DNA of 64,000 bases from Sphingomonas sp. Leaf21 (GTDB lineage Bacteria > Pseudomonadota > Alphaproteobacteria > Sphingomonadales > Sphingomonadaceae): positions 124,001 to 188,000 of the forward strand of contig NZ_CAKASM010000001.1 of assembly GCF_916858675.1 (NCBI RefSeq), in the 5' to 3' direction. The first letter of the stretch is position 1. Each line of letters begins with the position of its first letter. The notes under the pieces were generated by a model. It made no database searches and was not told where the DNA came from. It saw only the letters and a program-made list of their open reading frames with translations. Below, in pieces: positions 15,901 to 24,671 of the stretch. A program made the translations under genes and the position numbers.

Positions 15901-16913
15901 GGTCGGCCGAGCGGTTGGTCGCTCTGCTTCGCGAGCCCGAAGCGGCGGAGGCCGTTCCGGCGGCGGACTGGACCGGCATCTTGACGGTCGCACGCGCCGA
16001 ACTGCTGATCGGCACGCTCGCCCACCGGCTCGACGGGCTGCGATTGCCAGCGCCCGTCGCGCGCATCCTCCACGACGCCCGCGCCGAAGCGGAGGAAACG
16101 CGCCGCGTCGCGCTGTGGGAGGCGAACCGAGTCCGGCACGCGCTCCGGTCACTGGATGTCCCGGTCATCCTGCTGAAGGGAACGGCTTTCGTCGCGGCGG
16201 GCCTTGCAGCCGGGCAGGGGCGGTCGATCGGCGACTGCGACATATTGCTCGCTCAGGGGCGGATGGCCGATGCCGAGGCGCTGTTGCTCGATGGCGGATG
16301 GGAGTGGGTCAAACCCGATCCCTATGACGACCTCTATTATCGCCGCTGGATGCACGAGTTGCCGCCGCTGATCCACCGTGACCGCGACCGGATGCTCGAC
16401 GTGCATCACACCATCCTGCCGCCGACCGCGCGGCCCAGCCCCGATGCCGCCGCCCTCATCGCCGGGGCCGAGCCGCTGGCTGGCGGTCTGTCCGTTCTCG
16501 CCCACCCCGACATGATCGTGCATGCCGCCGCGCACCTGTTCGCGGATGGCGATCTGACGGGCGGGTTGCGCAACCTGTGGGATGTCCACGCCCTGATCGT
16601 CGAGCGCGGCACGGAAGGGCTGGAGCGGCAGGCCGCGCTTCATGGCTTGTCGGGCGCGGTCGGTCGTGCGCTTCGGTTGGCCCATGCGATCTACGCCACC
16701 CCGGTGCCACCGTCCTATCGGCGAATGACGGCGACCGATCGCCTCTATCGCCGCCGGATCCTGGCGCGCGATGGCTGGGGGCGGGGGCGGCGCCCGATGA
16801 CCCGCGCGGGCTTCTATCTGCGATCCCACCTCATCCGGATGCCGCCGCCGCTGCTGGCACGGCATTTGTGGATCAAGTGGCGGAAAGGGAAAGCCCCTCC
16901 AGCGTCGGGATGA
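15897..16913 (+). CDS. Nucleotidyltransferase family protein (PF14907-like) of the cassette
   Basis: A 338-residue protein of the uncharacterised nucleotidyltransferase family. The motif is LLKGTA (residues 92-97) followed by RSIGDCDILL (109-118), where Asp113 and Asp115 are the likely metal-binding pair of a polymerase-beta-type fold. A helical C-terminal half follows, with a basic tail. Such genes recur beside HprK-related and PqqD-like genes; the nucleotide and acceptor are unknown. The GTG at 15897 overlaps the previous stop (GTGA). The 3' end overlaps convergent gph by 41 bp. Confidence 0.78.
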   Translation: MRSAERLVALLREPEAAEAVPAADWTGILTVARAELLIGTLAHRLDGLRLPAPVARILHDARAEAEETRRVALWEANRVRHALRSLDVPVILLKGTAFVAAGLAAGQGRSIGDCDILLAQGRMADAEALLLDGGWEWVKPDPYDDLYYRRWMHELPPLIHRDRDRMLDVHHTILPPTARPSPDAAALIAGAEPLAGGLSVLAHPDMIVHAAAHLFADGDLTGGLRNLWDVHALIVERGTEGLERQAALHGLSGAVGRALRLAHAIYATPVPPSYRRMTATDRLYRRRILARDGWGRGRRPMTRAGFYLRSHLIRMPPPLLARHLWIKWRKGKAPPASG

Positions 16914-17565
16914 GCGCATCATAGCCATGGATGATCGCATCGGCGCCGAGCGTCTCGACCGGCTGGCTGAGAAAGCCGAACGAGCAGGCGACGACGGGCA
17001 GTCCGGCAGCCTGCGCCGCCTGCACGTCGAACAGCGAATCGCCGACAAAGGCCGCGTTTCCGCCGCCACAACGGGCGACAAGCGCATGGATGGGCACCGG
17101 GGATGGCTTGGCGACGCCACGCGTGTCGCCCCCGATGATCGCCGCGAAGCGATCCGTCAGCCCCAGCGAGTCGAGGATCGCGCGCGCGAAATGCTCGAGC
17201 TTGTTTGTCATGATCCCCAGGGTCACGCCACGCGCCGCGAGCCGGTCGAGCGCCTCTACCGCGCCGGGGAACGGTGCGGTGTGCACCGCGAGATGACCCT
17301 CATAATAATCCAGCAGCCGCCGGTGCAGCAGGTCGAGCGTCGCATCGTCGCAGCCGCCGGTCGCGTCCAGACCATGGCGAAGCATTGCCCGCGCGCCGCC
17401 GCCGATCATCGGCTTGACCGCCGCGACGCTGAGCGCCGGGCGCCCGATCGAGTCGAGCGCGTGGTTGACCGCCGCAGCCAGATCGCCGCTGGTGTCCAGC
17501 AACGTGCCATCCAGGTCGAAGCCGATGGTGGAAAAGGCAAAACGAGGGTGTGAAATTCCGTCCAT
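16873..17565 (-). CDS. gph: Phosphoglycolate phosphatase (HAD superfamily)
   Basis: A 230-residue HAD hydrolase. Motif I is FDLDGTLLDT (nucleophile and acid/base Asp), with a helical cap, motif II in LGIMTNK, motif III in the KPSPVPI stretch and motif IV in FVGDSLFDVQAA. The LLDTSGDLAAAVN segment after motif I is typical of Gph, which removes 2-phosphoglycolate formed during DNA repair or oxygenase activity. It runs convergent to the nucleotidyltransferase gene with overlapping 3' ends and is divergent from glmU. Other HAD substrates cannot be excluded. Confidence 0.85.
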   Translation of the reverse strand: MDGISHPRFAFSTIGFDLDGTLLDTSGDLAAAVNHALDSIGRPALSVAAVKPMIGGGARAMLRHGLDATGGCDDATLDLLHRRLLDYYEGHLAVHTAPFPGAVEALDRLAARGVTLGIMTNKLEHFARAILDSLGLTDRFAAIIGGDTRGVAKPSPVPIHALVARCGGGNAAFVGDSLFDVQAAQAAGLPVVACSFGFLSQPVETLGADAIIHGYDALIPTLEGLSLSAT

Positions 17566-17628
17566 GATCTGTTCCGCTGCCACTCTCGCTCTGGCCTTGG
17601 CAAGAAAAGCATGGCAGGCGCAACCGTC

Positions 17629-18990
17629 ATGACGAGACCGGTTGCTGCCATCATCCTCGCCGCGGGCAAGGGCACCCGCATGAAATCGGACCTGCACAAG
17701 GTCCTGCACCCGATCGCCGGGCGGCCGATGCTGCTCCACCTCATCGACAGCGTGCGCCAGCTTTCGCCCGAGCGGATCGTCGTCGTGACCGGTGCCGGGC
17801 GCGAACAGGTCGAGGCGGCGGTGGCGCCGCTTGGCATCGGCACGGCGTTGCAGGCCGAACAGCTCGGCACCGGCCATGCGGTCGCGCAGGCAAGGGCGGC
17901 GCTGGCGGGGTTCGATGGCGACGTGCTGATCCTCTATGGCGACGTGCCGCTGGTCGAGGTCGCGACGATGCGGCGGATGATCGATCGCCTGCGGGAGGAC
18001 GATAAGCCAGCGGCGGTCGTCCTGGCCTTCCGTCCCGCCGATCCGGCCGCATATGGCCGCGTCGTGGCTCAGGATGGGCGGCTCGACCGGATCGTCGAAT
18101 ACAAGGATGCCACGCCCGAGGAACGGGCGATCACGCTGTGCAACTCTGGGCTGATGGCGGTGCCGTCCTCGGACCTGTTCGGCCTGCTCGACCGGGTCGG
18201 TAACGACAATGCGGCGGGCGAATATTATCTGCCCGACATCATCGCGCTGGCGGCGGAGGACGGTCGGCACTCGGCGTTCATCGAAACCGATGCGGGCGAG
18301 GTGGCGGGGGTCAACAGTCGTGCCGAGCTGGCCCAGGTCGAGGGCGCGTGGCAGACGCGCCGTCGCGACCGTGCCATGGCCGATGGCGCCACGCTGATCG
18401 CACCCGGGACCGTGTGGTTCGCGCACGATACCCGCATCGGTCGCGACGTGGTGATCGAGCCCAATGTGGTCTTCGGCCCGGGGGTCCACATTGCCGATGG
18501 CGTGACCATCCATGCGTTCAGCCATCTGGAGGGCGCGACCGTCGCGACCGGCGCGGATATCGGACCCTATGCCCGTCTCCGCCCGGGCGCGGACGTGCGC
18601 GAGGGGGCGCGGGTCGGCAATTTCGTCGAGATGAAAAAGGCGGTGCTGGGTCCGGGCGCCAAGGCGAACCACCTTACCTATCTGGGCGATGCGGAGGTGG
18701 GGGCTGGCGCCAATATCGGCGCCGGCACGATCACCTGCAATTACGACGGCTTCCTCAAATATCGCACCGTGATCGGAGAGGGTGCGTTCATCGGGTCCAA
18801 TTCGGCGTTGGTCGCACCGGTCCATATCGGCGCGGGCGCGATCGTCGGGGCCGGTGCCGTCGTCACCAGCGATGTCGAGGCGGATTCGCTCGCGCTGGTC
18901 CGTGCCGACCGAGCGAGCAAGCCCGGATGGGCGAAACGTTTCAGAGAGATGATGACGGCCAGGAAGGCCGCGAAAAAGGCCGGGGAGTAA
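17629..18990 (+). CDS. glmU: Bifunctional GlmU: glucosamine-1-phosphate acetyltransferase / UDP-GlcNAc pyrophosphorylase
   Basis: A 453-residue bifunctional enzyme making UDP-N-acetylglucosamine for peptidoglycan and lipid A. The N-terminal uridylyltransferase has LAAGKGTRMKSDLHKVLH, the GTGHAV region and LYGDVPL. From about residue 250 a left-handed beta-helix of hexapeptide repeats forms the acetyltransferase, with GNFVEMKKA and the acetyl-CoA region NCNYDG-like ITCNYDG. The ATG at 17629 gives the family-standard N-terminus; an in-frame ATG at 17611 is possible. glmS follows after 7 bp, so both amino-sugar enzymes are co-expressed. Confidence 0.95.
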   Translation: MTRPVAAIILAAGKGTRMKSDLHKVLHPIAGRPMLLHLIDSVRQLSPERIVVVTGAGREQVEAAVAPLGIGTALQAEQLGTGHAVAQARAALAGFDGDVLILYGDVPLVEVATMRRMIDRLREDDKPAAVVLAFRPADPAAYGRVVAQDGRLDRIVEYKDATPEERAITLCNSGLMAVPSSDLFGLLDRVGNDNAAGEYYLPDIIALAAEDGRHSAFIETDAGEVAGVNSRAELAQVEGAWQTRRRDRAMADGATLIAPGTVWFAHDTRIGRDVVIEPNVVFGPGVHIADGVTIHAFSHLEGATVATGADIGPYARLRPGADVREGARVGNFVEMKKAVLGPGAKANHLTYLGDAEVGAGANIGAGTITCNYDGFLKYRTVIGEGAFIGSNSALVAPVHIGAGAIVGAGAVVTSDVEADSLALVRADRASKPGWAKRFREMMTARKAAKKAGE

Positions 18991-18997
18991 AGAGCTT

Positions 18998-20821
18998 ATG
19001 TGCGGGATCGTGGGAATTCTCGGCGGCGAGGACGTGGCGGAGCGATTGCTCGATGGTCTGCGTCGTCTGGAGTATCGCGGCTATGACAGCGCCGGGATCG
19101 CGACGATCGATCACGGCGCGATCGAGCGCCGTCGTGCGTCGGGCAAGCTGGTCAACCTGGCGCGCGAGCTGGCCGCGCATCCGCTGCCCGGCAATGTCGG
19201 CATCGCGCACACCCGCTGGGCGACGCATGGCGGCCCGACCACCAACAACGCGCATCCACACGCGACCGACCATGTCGCGGTCGTCCACAACGGCATCATC
19301 GAGAATTTCAAACCGCTGCGCGACGAGCTGATCGGTCGCGGCCGGGTGTTCACCAGCGAGACCGATACCGAGGTCGTCGCGCATCTGGTCAGCGAGAAGG
19401 TCGAGCAAGGGCTGGACCCGGTCGCGGCGGTTCGCGAAATCCTGCCGCGACTGCACGGCGCCTTCGCCCTGGCGATCCTGTTTCGTGACCAACCCGACCT
19501 GCTCATCGGCGCGCGACTGGGGTCGCCGCTGGTGGTGGGCTATGGCGACGACGAGACCTATCTGGGCTCCGACGCGCTGGCGCTTGCGCCGCTGACCCAG
19601 CGTATCGCGTATCTGGACGAAGGCGACTGGGTCGTCTGCACCCGCGAGGGCGCGCAGGTGTATGACCGCGACAATGTTCCGGTCGATCGGCCGGTCACGC
19701 TGTCGGGCGTCACGGGCGCGCTGATCGACAAGGGCAATCACCGGCACTTCATGCAGAAGGAAATCTACGAGCAGCCGATCGTCGTCGCACAGACGCTGCG
19801 TTCGTACCTTCATCGGCTGGAGGGGCGGATCGCGCTCCCTATTCCCGATTTCGATCTGTCGGGCATAAAGCGGGTGACGATCGTCGCCTGCGGCACGAGC
19901 TTCTATGCGGGCATGGTCGCCAAATACTGGTTCGAGCAATTCGCCCGTGTACCCGTCGACCTCGATGTCGCGTCCGAGTTCCGTTACCGTGCGCCGGTGA
20001 TGGAGTCTGGCGGGCTGATGATCGTGATCAGCCAGTCGGGCGAGACCGCCGACACGCTGGCCGCGCTTCGCCACGCCAAGTCCGAGGGGCAGACGATCGC
20101 GGCCGTGGTCAACGTACCGACGAGTTCGATGGCGCGAGAGGCGGATCTGCTGCTTCCCACCCATGCCGGACCCGAGATCGGCGTCGCCTCGACCAAGGCA
20201 TTCACCTGCCAGTTGAGCGTCCTGGCCGCGCTTGCCGCCAATCTCGCCAAGGCCAAGGGGCGCCTGACCGCCGACGAGGAAAAGCAGATCGTCCGCCATT
20301 TGTCCGAGGCGCCCGCCGCGATCAACGGCGCGCTGGCCTATGACGAGGCGATCGAGGGGATGGCGGGTGCCATCGCGGGCGCGCGCGACGTGCTGTATCT
20401 GGGGCGCGGCACCGACTATCCGCTGGCGCTCGAGGGAGCGCTAAAGCTCAAGGAGATCAGCTACATCCATGCCGAGGGCTATGCCGCGGGCGAGATGAAG
20501 CATGGTCCGATCGCGCTGATCGACGAGTCCGTCCCGGTCATCGTGATCGCACCGTCCGGCCCGCTGTTCGAAAAGACCGTGTCGAACATGCAGGAGGTGC
20601 AGGCGCGCGGCGGCAAGGTTGTGCTCATTTCGGACTATGACGGGATCGAAGCGGCGGGCGACGGCTGCATCGCGACCATCACCATGCCCAAGGTCCATCC
20701 GCTGATCGCACCGATCGTCTACGCCGTGCCGGTGCAGCTTCTCGCCTATCATGTGGCGGTGGCGAAGGGCACCGACGTCGATCAGCCGCGCAATCTGGCA
20801 AAGAGTGTTACAGTTGAATAA
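18998..20821 (+). CDS. glmS: Glutamine--fructose-6-phosphate aminotransferase (isomerizing)
   Basis: A 607-residue GlmS that makes glucosamine-6-phosphate from fructose-6-phosphate and glutamine. The N-terminal nucleophile is Cys2 of MCGIVGILGG, followed by the class II amidotransferase domain (ARTRWATHGG-like HTRWATHGGP) and two SIS isomerase domains (CGTSFYAG near 295, SQSGETADT near 345, ending LAKSVTVE). Cytoplasmic, first step of the hexosamine pathway feeding glmU directly upstream. GGGGAG lies about 11 bases before the start. No glmS ribozyme-like element is expected or seen in the 7-bp gap. Confidence 0.96.
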   Translation: MCGIVGILGGEDVAERLLDGLRRLEYRGYDSAGIATIDHGAIERRRASGKLVNLARELAAHPLPGNVGIAHTRWATHGGPTTNNAHPHATDHVAVVHNGIIENFKPLRDELIGRGRVFTSETDTEVVAHLVSEKVEQGLDPVAAVREILPRLHGAFALAILFRDQPDLLIGARLGSPLVVGYGDDETYLGSDALALAPLTQRIAYLDEGDWVVCTREGAQVYDRDNVPVDRPVTLSGVTGALIDKGNHRHFMQKEIYEQPIVVAQTLRSYLHRLEGRIALPIPDFDLSGIKRVTIVACGTSFYAGMVAKYWFEQFARVPVDLDVASEFRYRAPVMESGGLMIVISQSGETADTLAALRHAKSEGQTIAAVVNVPTSSMAREADLLLPTHAGPEIGVASTKAFTCQLSVLAALAANLAKAKGRLTADEEKQIVRHLSEAPAAINGALAYDEAIEGMAGAIAGARDVLYLGRGTDYPLALEGALKLKEISYIHAEGYAAGEMKHGPIALIDESVPVIVIAPSGPLFEKTVSNMQEVQARGGKVVLISDYDGIEAAGDGCIATITMPKVHPLIAPIVYAVPVQLLAYHVAVAKGTDVDQPRNLAKSVTVE

Positions 20822-20901
20822 CAGACCGTTTACGGCAGGTTAAGTCGCGGTCGTTACCATAGGTCCATGTAACTGAGTAACAATGGACTGATGGTGGCCG
20901 G

Positions 20902-22815
20902 ATGCGGATTCTGATCGTCGACGACGAACCGGCGGTACATGACAGCTATGCCTTCTGCTTTTCGGGCGGGCGTGGCGTATCGACGGAAACCCGCCACGCG
21001 CTCGACACGATGGCGGCCGACCTGTTCGGTCGGTCGCCGGGTGTGGCCGCGCTGGATGAAGGGGGGGATCTGCCCTTCGACTTCGAGCCAAGCCATTGTC
21101 ATCAGGGGATCGAGGCGGTGGCCGCCGTCGAGCAGGCGATGGCGGACGGCCGGCCGTTCGCGGTCGCCTTCATCGACATTCGGATGCCGCCGGGTATCGA
21201 CGGCCGCGAAACCGCCCGCCGCATCCGGGCGCTGGACCCTGATATCCACCTGGTGATGGTGACCGGCTATTCGGACTTCTCGCCCGTCGAGATCGGCAGG
21301 GTCGCGGGGCCCGCCGACAAGATCTTCTACATCGCCAAGCCTTTCGAGTTCGCCGAGATTTCGCAGATGGCGCTGGCCCTGTGTCGGCGCTGGCAGAATG
21401 ATCGCGAGCTGACGGCCACGCGCGCGCTGCTGGCGGCGAAGGTCGCGACGCTCGAGGAGAAGAGCGCGGAGCTGGAGGCGAATGAGAGCCGGGCGATGCA
21501 CATCGCGCTGCACGACGCCCTGACCGACGCGCCCAACCGCACCGCCTTCCTGCGGGCGTTGACGGAGCGTGGCCGACAGGCGGGGCATTTCGCGACGGCC
21601 ATGCTCGATCTCGACCGGTTCAAGCTGGTCAACGATACGCTCGGCCACCTCGCGGGCGACGAGTTGATCCGCGAAGTCTGTACGATGATCCAGCATAGCG
21701 TGCCGCCGGGCACGATGGTTGCCCGGCTGGGCGGCGACGAATTCGGCCTGTTCTTCGACACCCGGGACGAGGCGGCGGCGGTTGCCGTATGTGAGCGGGT
21801 CGTCGCGGCCTGTGCCACGAGCTTCAACATCCTGGGCCATGCGGTTCGCTGCGGTGCGTCCTGCGGCCTGGTTCTGAGCGACAGCCATGCGGATCGCGAT
21901 CCGACGGATCTGGTCCGCCGAGCGGATCTGGCGCTGAACGATGCCAAGCGTTCGGGTCGGGGCGTCGTCCGCGTGTTCGATACGCACATGGACGACGGCA
22001 TCCGCATCCGCCGGGAGATCGAGGCGGGGCTGGCACAGGCGATCGCGCGCGATGAGCTGAGCTTGTCGTTCCAGCCGATAGTGGGGCGCGGTGCGCTGGA
22101 CGTCGTGGGGTTCGAGGCGCTGGTTCGGTGGAACACCGCGGCGCACGGCATGGTCAGCCCGGCGATCTTCATTCCCATCGCCGAGGAAAGCCATCTCATA
22201 CACGATCTCGGCGACTGGGTTCTCGACCATGCGCTGGCCGAGCTGCGCCACTGGCCCGGCCAATATGTCTCGGTGAATTTCAGCCCGATCCAGTTTCGCC
22301 GCTCGCACTTCGTCGGGCATATCATGGCGAGCGTGAAGCGGGCAGGCGTGGATCCGGGCCGGGTGCAGATCGAGATCACCGAAACGGCGATCTTCGACGA
22401 TGCGGAGCGCGCGTCGAAGACGCTTGGCGAGTTGCGCGGCCTGGGCTTCCGCATCGCGCTCGACGATTTCGGCACGGGCTATTCCAGCCTCTATAACATC
22501 CGCAAATTCGCGCTCGACTGCCTGAAGATCGATCGCAGCTTCATCGACGGCATGGGGCGCGAACGCGAATCCGCCGCGATCGTCCATTCGATCATCCATC
22601 TCGGACGCGCGCTGGGCATGGGCGTCGTGGCGGAAGGGGTCGAAACGGAAGCCCAGGCACAGGCCCTGCGCGTCGCGGGCGCCAGCCATCTCCAGGGCTT
22701 CCTGTTCTCGCGACCCGTCCCCGCCGAGGAGGCGAGGGCGCTCGCGGCGCAGCACTGGTTGCCTTTCGCCGGGGTCGGCGACACCGGCGTCATTATCGAA
22801 GGCGTGCGAAGCTGA
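20902..22815 (+). CDS. Response regulator with GGDEF and EAL domains
   Basis: A 637-residue cytoplasmic c-di-GMP enzyme. The receiver (residues 1-165) has Asp7-Asp8 and phosphoacceptor Asp92 in IDIRMPPGIDG, and carries an insertion of about 40 residues after the first helix. A GGDEF domain follows with intact RLGGDEF (277-281) and then an EAL domain with FEALVRW (EAL 405-407), the ETAIFDD and DDFGTGYSSL motifs and KIDRSF. Both catalytic motifs look intact, and no RxxD inhibitory site precedes GGDEF. The adjacent membrane kinase gene begins at or right after its stop, which suggests a cognate two-component pair. Confidence 0.9.
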   Translation: MRILIVDDEPAVHDSYAFCFSGGRGVSTETRHALDTMAADLFGRSPGVAALDEGGDLPFDFEPSHCHQGIEAVAAVEQAMADGRPFAVAFIDIRMPPGIDGRETARRIRALDPDIHLVMVTGYSDFSPVEIGRVAGPADKIFYIAKPFEFAEISQMALALCRRWQNDRELTATRALLAAKVATLEEKSAELEANESRAMHIALHDALTDAPNRTAFLRALTERGRQAGHFATAMLDLDRFKLVNDTLGHLAGDELIREVCTMIQHSVPPGTMVARLGGDEFGLFFDTRDEAAAVAVCERVVAACATSFNILGHAVRCGASCGLVLSDSHADRDPTDLVRRADLALNDAKRSGRGVVRVFDTHMDDGIRIRREIEAGLAQAIARDELSLSFQPIVGRGALDVVGFEALVRWNTAAHGMVSPAIFIPIAEESHLIHDLGDWVLDHALAELRHWPGQYVSVNFSPIQFRRSHFVGHIMASVKRAGVDPGRVQIEITETAIFDDAERASKTLGELRGLGFRIALDDFGTGYSSLYNIRKFALDCLKIDRSFIDGMGRERESAAIVHSIIHLGRALGMGVVAEGVETEAQAQALRVAGASHLQGFLFSRPVPAEEARALAAQHWLPFAGVGDTGVIIEGVRS

Positions 22816-22880
22816 TCCGCGGCCGTCCGATTCGGGACTGGTTCGCCGCACGCGTCAGGAAGCAGTCGCTGCGCGATACC

Positions 22881-24668
22881 ATGGTCGTTCTGCTGACCGT
22901 GGCCGGGATCGGTGGCGCGGTGGCGCTGGCGGCGATGCTCGCCTTCATCATTTCCCCGGGCTTCGCCGAACTCGAGCAGCGCGCGACGGCGAGCTATCGG
23001 AGCCGCCTGCACCAGCGCCTGACGGAATTCGCGACGACGACTCAGGCGATCGCCCGCGACCAGGCGGAGATGGCGGCCCTGGCGGCTCCATCGGCTCGCC
23101 ACCGGGACGACTGGATGCAATCGGCGCTGGCTATTCGTGGGGTGGAGACGGTGGCGTATCGACGACCCACCGGCACGGAATGGGCAGTCCGAATGGTCGG
23201 CGGTCCGCGGGATGAGCCCATAGGCCTTCGCCAGGCGATGACGGCGGCGTTGGAGCAGATCGATCGAGAGCCCGCCGCCATGCGAGATCGGAACGCGCCG
23301 GTCTATCTGCCCTTTCACGGTGATGTCCTGGCGCTCGGGCTGGCGACGATCGCGGGGCGCGACGGTGGAGCAGCGGGGCGCCTGGCCATTGCACGGCGGC
23401 TGACGGCGCGGGACTTGTCGGATGCGCTGGGGCAGCCGGTCGGTATCGAGCGCCCGGCGGCGGTCCGGCTCGATACGATCCGGCGCCAATCCCGCGTGAT
23501 CGACATAATGGAGGCGATTCCCGGCGTCGACCGGCGACCCGTCGCCACGGCGACGATCCGCGTGTCGCGTGAGGTCGTCCTGCTGGGACGCCGCGTGTTG
23601 CTTCTGGCGGTCGCCGGATCGATCCTCCTGCTCGTCTTCCTGCTCGTGATGTTGCGCCGGGCCCTGGGAACCCTGGTGCTATCGCCCCTGAACACGGTCG
23701 AGCGGCATATGCGGCGGGTTCAGGCTTCCGGGGTATTGCTTCCGTTCGAGGATGGCGAGCGGCGCAGCGATGAGTTCGGCGCGCTGGGGCAGAGCTTCAA
23801 CGCGATGCTCAGCCAGTTGAAGGACCTTCGCGAGCAGAACGAAATCCAGAGCTTCGCGCTCGGCCGGTCGGAGAGCGCGGTCGCGGTGCTGCATAATGTC
23901 CGCAATGCCCTGGCGCCGCTGGGGACGATCCTGAGCTCTGGTGCCACATCGGACAATGTCGGCGATCGGCAGCTTGTCGACAGGGCGGTGACCGAACTGG
24001 GGCGGGACGACATTCCGCCCGAGCGCCGGGCCAAGCTGGTGACCTTCGTCCGGACCGCGCTGGCCGCCGACACCCTCGCACGCGAGGCGGTTCGACGGCA
24101 ATTGCTCGCGGGGCGCGATGCGATGCGCCAGACGCTGGAAATCATCGGTGCGGAACAGGTGCGCGCGCACGAGCGTCCGCCGCGCAGCCGCTGCGACATA
24201 TCGGAGATCGTCGCCCGCAACGCGACCATCGCGCGCTATGCCAGGTCGGTGTCGATCGCGTTCAACTTTCCCGCGCATCCTGCGCATGTCCTCGCCAACC
24301 GGGTCATATTGAGCCAGGTGATCGGCAATCTCCTGTCCAACGCGGTCGAGGCGATCGTCGCGACCGGGCGGGAACATGGCAGCATCCTGGTCGAAGTGCT
24401 GCCGGTCGCGGGCGGTCGGGTCGTGACGCGGATCATCGACGATGGTGAGGGCTTCCCCCCCGCGCTGGTCACCCAATTATTCCAGCCGGGCTTTTCGACA
24501 CGAACCGACAAGTCGGGCGGTCTGGGCCTTCACTGGTGCGCCAACTCCATGGCGGCGATGGGCGGTACGCTGGAACTGCAAAGTGCCGGGCCGGGGATGG
24601 GGGCGATGGCCGTACTGACGCTCGACGCCGATTTCGGGACGGACGGCGCTTCGCTCCTCGCCGCGTGA
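22881..24668 (+). CDS. Membrane sensor histidine kinase paired with the REC-GGDEF-EAL protein
   Basis: A 595-residue kinase by this start. Membrane segments at about 1-25 and 236-258 flank a periplasmic sensor (CHASE4-like, uncertain); a HAMP-like linker leads to an H-box of the unusual form LHNVRNALAPL (His338), then a HATPase domain with VIGNLLSNAVEAI, DDGEGFP and GGLGLHWC. The ATG lacks a ribosome site and leaves no positive residues before the first helix. In frame upstream, a CTG at 22812 overlaps the previous stop (CTGA), has GAAGG eight bases before it and would add a basic 23-residue leader; that may be the real start. No ATG, GTG or TTG lies between. Confidence 0.82.
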   Translation: MVVLLTVAGIGGAVALAAMLAFIISPGFAELEQRATASYRSRLHQRLTEFATTTQAIARDQAEMAALAAPSARHRDDWMQSALAIRGVETVAYRRPTGTEWAVRMVGGPRDEPIGLRQAMTAALEQIDREPAAMRDRNAPVYLPFHGDVLALGLATIAGRDGGAAGRLAIARRLTARDLSDALGQPVGIERPAAVRLDTIRRQSRVIDIMEAIPGVDRRPVATATIRVSREVVLLGRRVLLLAVAGSILLLVFLLVMLRRALGTLVLSPLNTVERHMRRVQASGVLLPFEDGERRSDEFGALGQSFNAMLSQLKDLREQNEIQSFALGRSESAVAVLHNVRNALAPLGTILSSGATSDNVGDRQLVDRAVTELGRDDIPPERRAKLVTFVRTALAADTLAREAVRRQLLAGRDAMRQTLEIIGAEQVRAHERPPRSRCDISEIVARNATIARYARSVSIAFNFPAHPAHVLANRVILSQVIGNLLSNAVEAIVATGREHGSILVEVLPVAGGRVVTRIIDDGEGFPPALVTQLFQPGFSTRTDKSGGLGLHWCANSMAAMGGTLELQSAGPGMGAMAVLTLDADFGTDGASLLAA

Positions 24669-24671
24669 TCG

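Noticed and set aside
14771..16913. PqqD-like and kinase genes as a PQQ or lasso-peptide cluster
   Set aside because: No pqqA/B/C/E, no lasso B2 transglutaminase and no C asparagine-synthetase-like gene is present.
20854..22851. 665-codon open frame antisense to the REC-GGDEF-EAL gene
   Set aside because: The sense gene has intact GGDEF and EAL motifs; the antisense frame is Arg/His-rich with no domain.
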